48,260 nt of DNA from Alphaproteobacteria bacterium (GTDB lineage: Bacteria; Pseudomonadota; Alphaproteobacteria; Caulobacterales; Aquidulcibacteraceae). A model generated the notes under the pieces. It did no database searches, had not been told where the DNA came from, and worked only from the letters and a program-made list of their open reading frames with translations. Position 1 is the first letter of the stretch, and every line of letters begins with the position of its first letter. The stretch spans positions 1-48,260 of the forward strand of contig JAUIJZ010000013.1 in the NCBI GenBank assembly GCA_030430715.1. The letters are read 5' to 3'. Both the position numbers and the translations under genes were made by a program. Positions 43,274 to 48,260 of this stretch are shown piece after piece.

Positions 43274-43957
43274 TTACACCGCGCGGCGCGCCATGGCTTC
43301 GCGCTCGGCCACCCAGGCCGGTCCGCGCGGACGATCAAGATAACCCGGATAAAGCGCCTCCATGGCCAGCCCGAGATCGGACGCCATGGCGAACGCGGAA
43401 ACCTTGTCGTCCTTCCGGCCAATAGCCAAACGCTTCAGCATTTGCTTGCGCCGCCTCGGATCGATCGCGTTCTGCGCTTCCGATACCAATAAGCGGCGGC
43501 ATTTCACCAGAAACTCTGCGGCTTCTTTGTCGGCGCCGCCTTCCGCTTCCATGCGCCCGAGGCGCCCGCAGGCGAAAATGATCGCATCGAGGATGGGCGG
43601 CCGATAACCCTGGAACGCCGCCTCCTTGTGCTGACCATGGCGATCCGGTTCTTCATTGGCGAAGAAGAGACGTCCGCGATCCGCTACCGAGGAAAGCTTC
43701 TGCGAGGTCTCCAGCGCGTGGCGGGCAAATTCCGCGGCGGGATAAGTGGCGCCCCGCCCCTCCGCGAGCGTGATGGCGTCTGACACGCAATCGATCGCGT
43801 CCTGGGCCCAAGCAACGACTTCCGCATCCATTTCCGCGCGCAGCGTTTCGTATTGCAGCTCAGTCTGACGGCGCACCACGATCCAGTTCAACGCCAAAGA
43901 GATAAGCGCCAGCGCCGCCGACCCAACCGCGACCCATTCATTGACACCCCAATCCAT
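43274..43957 (-). CDS. Membrane-anchored protein of unknown function
   Basis: A 227-residue protein with one N-terminal membrane helix (WVAVGSAALALISLALNWIVV, about residues 8-28) and a helical, charged cytoplasmic-type remainder with AAEFLVKCRRLLVSEAQNAIDPRRRKQMLKRLA. It has no obvious catalytic motif. The ATG at 43955-43957 is used. It lies between the exported NTF2-like gene and miaA, all on the minus strand with short gaps. Family not recognised. Confidence 0.65.
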   Translation of the reverse strand: MDWGVNEWVAVGSAALALISLALNWIVVRRQTELQYETLRAEMDAEVVAWAQDAIDCVSDAITLAEGRGATYPAAEFARHALETSQKLSSVADRGRLFFANEEPDRHGQHKEAAFQGYRPPILDAIIFACGRLGRMEAEGGADKEAAEFLVKCRRLLVSEAQNAIDPRRRKQMLKRLAIGRKDDKVSAFAMASDLGLAMEALYPGYLDRPRGPAWVAEREAMARRAV

Positions 43958-44017
43958 GATCCCTCCGTTCGTCGCCCCACATATGAGAATGACGCACGCA
44001 ACGCCGCGTGCCCGGCG

Positions 44018-44932
44018 TCACGGCATCGTAGCGAACACCGCCTCAATGCGTTCGGGAAGCGCTTCCACGGCGATGCGCGGCCAATCGGGCATCTGCCCGC
44101 CAATCCAGGTGAATTGACGCTTAGCGTAGCGGCGCGTGTCGCGCCTGCCGATCTCCGCCGCCTCATCGAGGGAGAGTTCGCCGCGAAGATGCGCCATCAG
44201 CGCTGGAGCGCCATGCGCTTTCATCGCCGGCAGCGCCGGATCGAGCCCCCGCCCCGCGAACGCGCGCACCTCATCCAACGCGCCCGCCTCGAGCATCTTC
44301 TCGAAACGTGCATTGATGCTGGCATAGAGCGCGTCACGTTCCGGCGTTAGCGCGACGCCAGCCCACGCACCGCGCGCCAGCGCCGGTTTGGTCGCGGCAT
44401 GCAGCGCGCTGATGCTTTCGCCGGTCGTTTCAAGCACCTCCAGCGCGCGCAAAATACGCGGCGCGTCGTTCGGCTCAAGCCGCGCCGCCGTCACTGGATC
44501 GCGCGCCGCGAGTTCCGCATGGAGCGCCGCCGCGCCCTCACGTTCGGCCCGCGCCCGGAGTTCCGCCCGCGTTTCGGGATCGGCGGCGGGAATGTCGGCG
44601 AGGCCTTCGGTCAGCGCCTTGAAATAGAGCCCCGTGCCGCCGGCGAGGATCGGCATGCGCCCCCGCGCCTGGATGTCCGCAATCGCCACTAACGCATCGC
44701 TCAGCCAGCGGCCTGTGGAGTAAAGCGCGCCGGCATCCACATGACCGTAAAGATGGTGCGGCGCCTGCGCCTCCTCCTCCAGCGAGGGCCGCGCGGTGAG
44801 GATGCGGAAATCCCGATAGACTTGCATGGAATCGGCATTGACGATCTCGCCGCCCAGCCGTTCGGCCAGCGCCAGAGCCAGCGCGGATTTTCCGCTGGCG
44901 GTCGGGCCCATGATGAGAAGCGCGCGCGTCAC
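44018..44932 (-). CDS. miaA: tRNA dimethylallyltransferase
   Basis: A 304-residue MiaA that adds a dimethylallyl group to A37 of tRNAs reading UNN codons. Walker A is [18 protein letters not shown] (residues 9-26), followed by [34 protein letters not shown] and the C-terminal [14 protein letters not shown]. The start is a GTG (44930-44932). The normal length and all family motifs are present. Confidence 0.96.
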   Translation of the reverse strand: MTRALLIMGPTASGKSALALALAERLGGEIVNADSMQVYRDFRILTARPSLEEEAQAPHHLYGHVDAGALYSTGRWLSDALVAIADIQARGRMPILAGGTGLYFKALTEGLADIPAADPETRAELRARAEREGAAALHAELAARDPVTAARLEPNDAPRILRALEVLETTGESISALHAATKPALARGAWAGVALTPERDALYASINARFEKMLEAGALDEVRAFAGRGLDPALPAMKAHGAPALMAHLRGELSLDEAAEIGRRDTRRYAKRQFTWIGGQMPDWPRIAVEALPERIEAVFATMP

Positions 44933-44982
44933 AGGGGCTCAGTAGCGCAAAGCGGCAAACCGCCCTAGATGCTAGGTCATCC

Positions 44983-45876
44983 ATGACCCAACATGCCCTT
45001 GTTTTCGTCGCCCGCAGGGACGACAAGCCCGCCTACCGCGAAGCGTTGCTGATGCTTGGACGCGTGGCGCTGTCGCGCAAGCTGCCGCCGCCGGAGGTGC
45101 TCTCGGGATGGGAAAGCGCACAATGGATCTATGACAGCGTCGACGGCGAACTCCGGCACGAAGCCGCCGCCGCAGTCGCGGAGCTCCCGGTGGATTGGGC
45201 GCTGGTTCCGGTCGAGGGCCGCAGCAAGAAGCTACTGGTCGCCGACATGGATTCCACCATCATCAATGTGGAATGCCTGGATGAGCTGGCGGACTTCGCC
45301 GGCATCAAGGCCGAGATCGCCGCCATCACCGAACGCGCCATGCGCGGCGAGTTGGAATTTGAGCCGGCCCTGCGCGAGCGCGTCAGCAAGCTGAAAGGCC
45401 TCGCGCTCGGCGCGCTGCAGCAAGCTTATGATGAGCGCGTCAAACTCAATCCCGGCGCGCGCACCTTGGTGACGACCATGGCCAAGCACGGCGCGCGCTG
45501 CGTGCTCGTCTCAGGCGGCTTCACCTTCTTTACCGCGCGCGTCGCCGAAGCGGCGGGCTTTCACGCCAATCGCGCCAATGTGCTGCTCGATGACGGCGCG
45601 GCGCTTACAGGGGCCGTGCAGGAGCCCATCCTTGGCCGCGCGGCGAAGCTGGAAGCGCTACAACAGGAAGCAAAGGCGATAGGCGCTACCCAAGCCGATG
45701 CACTCGCCATTGGCGATGGCGCCAATGATCTCGACATGATCAAGGCTTCGGGCCTCGGCGTGGCCTATCGCGCCAAGCCGCTTGTCGCCGCCGAGGCCCA
45801 CGCAAAAATCGACTTCGCTTCGCTTGAGGCGGCTCTGTTCTTCCAAGGCTATCGCCGCGAAGAGTTCGCCGATTGA
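44983..45876 (+). CDS. serB: Phosphoserine phosphatase
   Basis: A 297-residue SerB of the HAD superfamily. The catalytic motif is DMDST (residues 88-92), with the later motifs LVSGGFTFFTARVAEAAGF and AIGDGANDLDMIKASGLGVAYRAKP. Residues 1-80 are an ACT-like N-terminal region. It makes serine from phosphoserine, the last step of serine biosynthesis. Its stop overlaps the start of the next gene as TTGA, giving a coupled pair of HAD phosphatases. Confidence 0.94.
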   Translation: MTQHALVFVARRDDKPAYREALLMLGRVALSRKLPPPEVLSGWESAQWIYDSVDGELRHEAAAAVAELPVDWALVPVEGRSKKLLVADMDSTIINVECLDELADFAGIKAEIAAITERAMRGELEFEPALRERVSKLKGLALGALQQAYDERVKLNPGARTLVTTMAKHGARCVLVSGGFTFFTARVAEAAGFHANRANVLLDDGAALTGAVQEPILGRAAKLEALQQEAKAIGATQADALAIGDGANDLDMIKASGLGVAYRAKPLVAAEAHAKIDFASLEAALFFQGYRREEFAD

Positions 45877-46517
45877 CCTTGCCGCGCAAACCACGCGCCG
45901 TCGTATTCGACCTCGACGGCACGCTGATCGATTCCGAAGCGCTGGTGAAGGAAGCGTGGCTGACCACGTGCGGCAAACTCGGGCTCACGCTGACGGAGGC
46001 GCAATTCCTCAGCTGCGTGGGCATGCACCGCGAACATAACGAAGTTCAGTTGCGCACCTTCTTCGGCGCGGATTTTCCTACCGATACCTTCTACGCCATG
46101 ACCAGCGCGCATGTCGGCGACGGGGTCGCGCCGCTCAAACCCGGCGCGCTAGAGCTGATGCGCGCACTGGACGACATGCAAGCGCCGTTTGCGCTGGCCA
46201 CATCCTCGCGCAAGCTGTGGGTGGAGCGCCATTTTAGCGCGCATGATCTCGCCCGGCGTTTCCACGCTGTCGTGACACGCGATGACGTGACCAACGGCAA
46301 GCCCGATCCCGAACCATATTTGAAAGCTACGCAAATGCTTGGGTACGCCCCCGGCGACGTGCTTGCGATCGAGGATTCCCATGCGGGCGTGCGTTCCGCG
46401 AGCGCGGCCGGCTGCATGACGGTGATGATCCCCGATCTGCTTGCCGCCAATGATGAGATGCGCGCCAAGGCGCTCGTGCTCGCTTGCCTGGACGACGTGC
46501 GCAAGCTGCTGGCTTAG
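45873..46517 (+). CDS. HAD-family phosphatase (beta-phosphoglucomutase/phosphatase-like)
   Basis: A 214-residue HAD hydrolase of subfamily IA. Motif I is VVFDLDGTLIDSE (residues about 10-22), motif II is in ALATSSRKLWVERHF, motif III is the lysine of NGKPDPEPYLKA, and motif IV is AIEDSHAGVRSA. The TTG start (45873) overlaps the serB stop as TTGA, so the gene is translated by coupling rather than by a strong ribosome binding site. It could be a phosphoglycolate or sugar phosphatase; the substrate is undetermined. Its stop overlaps the convergent degP gene by four bases. Confidence 0.9.
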   Translation: MTLPRKPRAVVFDLDGTLIDSEALVKEAWLTTCGKLGLTLTEAQFLSCVGMHREHNEVQLRTFFGADFPTDTFYAMTSAHVGDGVAPLKPGALELMRALDDMQAPFALATSSRKLWVERHFSAHDLARRFHAVVTRDDVTNGKPDPEPYLKATQMLGYAPGDVLAIEDSHAGVRSASAAGCMTVMIPDLLAANDEMRAKALVLACLDDVRKLLA

Positions 46518-47932
46518 CTGCGCGCGCGCAAACGCCGGTACGTCACCGCCCCGTCGCGATTGATGCGTACGATCATCGCATGTTCGCCAATCGCCGCCCG
46601 CCCGGCGATCGCACGGGCAACGGCAATGGAATCCACCGTTTCAAACGCCATCGCCTCGATCACATCGCCGGCGCGAACAACGCCTTCATTCTCGCCGCCG
46701 ACATCGACGCCCAGCACAACCAGCCCCGCTATGCTTGGCTCGATCTGGAATTCCTCGCGTAGGCTGGCGTCGAGTTCGCTCAGCGCCACACCGAAAATGC
46801 GTCCGCCGCGCGGACCGCCGTCGCGGCGCGGAACGCCGCCCTCTTCGCCGCCGGCGATGGCGCGCGCGCCGCTATCGCTTTCCTGCAAACGCTGAATAGT
46901 CGCGCGCAACGTCATGCGCTGCCCGTCGCGCAAAACCTCGATCTCCACCTCATCGCCCACGCCGCTTTCGCCGACCATGCGCGTGAGCGTGCGGCTATCA
47001 GCGGCGTCGCGGCCGCCATAACGCAGCACAACATCTCCCGGCCGCAAACCAGCCCGCGCCGCCGGACCGTTGGGCGTCACACGCGTAATGACAGCGCCGG
47101 ACGCCCCGCTCAGCCCCGCACGTTGCGCCACTGCCGGCGTGAGATTGGCAAGGCGCACGCCAAGCCAGCCGCGCCGGGTTTCGCCATAGCGAAGCAATTG
47201 CTGCACGACAGGCCGCACGATGGAGGTCGGCGTAGCGAAACCGACGCCCACCGAGCCGCCCGTCGGCGACACGATGGCCGTGTTCACACCAATCACTTCG
47301 CCATCGGTGTTGAACAGCGGCCCGCCCGAATTGCCGCGATTGATGGCGGCGTCGGTTTGAATGAAATCGTCGTAGCGGCCGGCGTCGATATTGCGATTGC
47401 GCGCCGAAACCACGCCCACGGAAAGCGAACCGCCCAGGCCGAACGGATTGCCGATCGCCATCACCACATCGCCGACGCGGGCTGAATCGCTGTCGCCAAG
47501 ATTGACGTAAGGCAACGGCGCGCCCGCCTGCACGCGCAACACCGCGACGTCCGTGGCTGGGTCCCGCCCAATCACAGTGGCTTCCAGCGTCGCCCCGTCC
47601 TGCAAGATGACATCGATGGCGTCCGCAGCCTCGATGACATGGTTGTTGGTGATGATCACCCCATCGGGCGAAATGATGAACCCCGAGCCAAGCGAGGTAA
47701 TCTGCGCCTCGCCTTCATCCAGCCCCTCATTGAAACGCTCCAGCGGCGAGCCCGGCGGAAAGCGCGGCAATTCCTCCACGCCGCGCACGCGCTGCCGGGT
47801 GGCGATATTCACAACCGCCGGCGCCAAACGCTCCACAATATCGGCATAGCCCTCGGTAGGCAGGCGCACCTGCCCCGCCGCAGGCATGGCGGCGAGCACG
47901 AACACGGCGAGAGCTGCAAACAAAAAGCGCAT
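46514..47932 (-). CDS. degP: Periplasmic serine endoprotease DegP/HtrA type
   Basis: A 472-residue Do-family protease. A signal peptide (MRFLFAALAVFVLAAMPAAG) precedes the protease domain, with His98 in IITNNHVI, Asp128 in DPATDVAVLRV and Ser202 in NRGNSGG. There are two PDZ domains (about residues 260-355, NGPAARAGLRPGDVV, and 380-465, VDVGGENEGVVRAGDVI). It degrades or refolds misfolded periplasmic proteins. The ATG at 47930-47932 is used because it begins the signal peptide; the longer frame upstream is rejected. A second HtrA-like gene without signal peptide is present earlier in the window (14913-15899). Confidence 0.93.
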   Translation of the reverse strand: MRFLFAALAVFVLAAMPAAGQVRLPTEGYADIVERLAPAVVNIATRQRVRGVEELPRFPPGSPLERFNEGLDEGEAQITSLGSGFIISPDGVIITNNHVIEAADAIDVILQDGATLEATVIGRDPATDVAVLRVQAGAPLPYVNLGDSDSARVGDVVMAIGNPFGLGGSLSVGVVSARNRNIDAGRYDDFIQTDAAINRGNSGGPLFNTDGEVIGVNTAIVSPTGGSVGVGFATPTSIVRPVVQQLLRYGETRRGWLGVRLANLTPAVAQRAGLSGASGAVITRVTPNGPAARAGLRPGDVVLRYGGRDAADSRTLTRMVGESGVGDEVEIEVLRDGQRMTLRATIQRLQESDSGARAIAGGEEGGVPRRDGGPRGGRIFGVALSELDASLREEFQIEPSIAGLVVLGVDVGGENEGVVRAGDVIEAMAFETVDSIAVARAIAGRAAIGEHAMIVRINRDGAVTYRRLRARS

Positions 47933-47996
47933 GGAAATCGGCCTCAGCCTAGCGGCGGCGGCGGCGGGCGCAATCCCAGATGGACAGCCTTGCGAC

Positions 47997-48260
47997 TTAA
48001 AGCACGTCAGGGGTCCAAAGCAGAACCGCCAACCCAATCGAAATCAGCGAAAGCACAAGCGACAGCGCCGCGATCCGCGTTGACACCTCATAGCGCCGCC
48101 GATCCTCGCGCAGATCGGCAAGCACCGACGCGAGAAATGGGAAATTGACGCAATGGCGATCCCGGCCGACCCGCAGTTGAAAAAATTCTATCGCTTCGTT
48201 TTCACCGAGCGACTGCCGGTACTTGCCGTTGAGATGATAGTAGAGTCGGCCGAAAATGAG
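47997..48260 (-). CDS. C-terminal part of an unrecognised protein with a tail helix (cut by window edge)
   Basis: Reading the minus strand into the window edge gives 87 codons ending in TAA at 47997-47999. The peptide has a hydrophilic part (IFGRLYYHLNGKYRQSLGEN, VGRDRHCVNFPFLASVLADLRED) and a single hydrophobic segment near its end (ALSLVLSLISIGLAVLLW), then TPDVL. It appears to be a membrane protein anchored by its C-terminus. No family is recognised from this fragment. The open reading continues past the window, so its start is unknown. Confidence 0.65.
   Translation of the reverse strand, partial: LIFGRLYYHLNGKYRQSLGENEAIEFFQLRVGRDRHCVNFPFLASVLADLREDRRRYEVSTRIAALSLVLSLISIGLAVLLWTPDVL

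Overview
The window is GC-rich, gene-dense DNA from an alphaproteobacterium, most likely of the Caulobacterales/Hyphomonadaceae type. The clues are the start of a MucR/Ros regulator gene at the left edge, a DUF2336 protein, an ExbB-ExbD-ExbD-TonB operon, and an SOS box of the alphaproteobacterial form GTTC-N7-GTTC in front of recA. Assignment below class level is inference. No rRNA, tRNA, CRISPR array, integrase or intact transposase was seen.

Layout. 1-340: 5' end of mucR with its promoter. 341-7524 (minus): ten genes without one intergenic base, coding a Mrp-like multisubunit cation/proton antiporter. MrpE, F and G look canonical. The MrpA C-terminal module stands alone, MrpB- and MrpC-like subunits follow, then three NuoL/M/N-like subunits and an unassigned 85-residue two-helix protein. 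7613-10608: DUF2336 protein, an MFS transporter and a small exported protein. 10704-13842 (minus): ExbB, two ExbD, TonB, a hairpin, then a second TonB-like protein. 14279-19863: BolA and monothiol glutaredoxin, an HtrA-like protease, DUF502, PPK2, PurU, ribosomal protein S4, bacterioferritin and its ferredoxin. 20026-23340: RimO, an HPP-CBS membrane protein, a HEAT-like protein and a lipoprotein.

23540-26466 is a catabolic-looking island: a two-domain MaoC-type dehydratase, a cytochrome P450 behind a promoter with an embedded palindrome, and a [2Fe-2S] ferredoxin, closed by a bidirectional terminator. 26543-33709 holds an exported protein of unknown function, a DUF6882-like protein, a less GC-rich orphan gene, a TrmJ/TrmH-type methyltransferase, icd, a 5'-truncated luciferase-like pseudogene and small membrane, hypothetical and acetyltransferase genes. 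33706-48260 holds alaS, a VOC protein, SOS-controlled recA, divergent biotin genes (bioF-bioD and bioA), miaA, serB with a coupled HAD phosphatase, a periplasmic DegP/HtrA protease, and the C-terminal end of an unrecognised gene at the right edge.

The strongest candidate for something undescribed is the antiporter-like locus. By eye, each of its three NuoL/M/N-like subunits has lost both the transmembrane glutamate and the transmembrane lysine normally needed for proton translocation, yet the genes are intact and tightly coupled. Secondary points of interest are the repressor-type palindrome in the P450 promoter, the hairpin that fills the rpsD-purU gap and leaves purU without a ribosome binding site, and the small gene facing recA across its SOS box.
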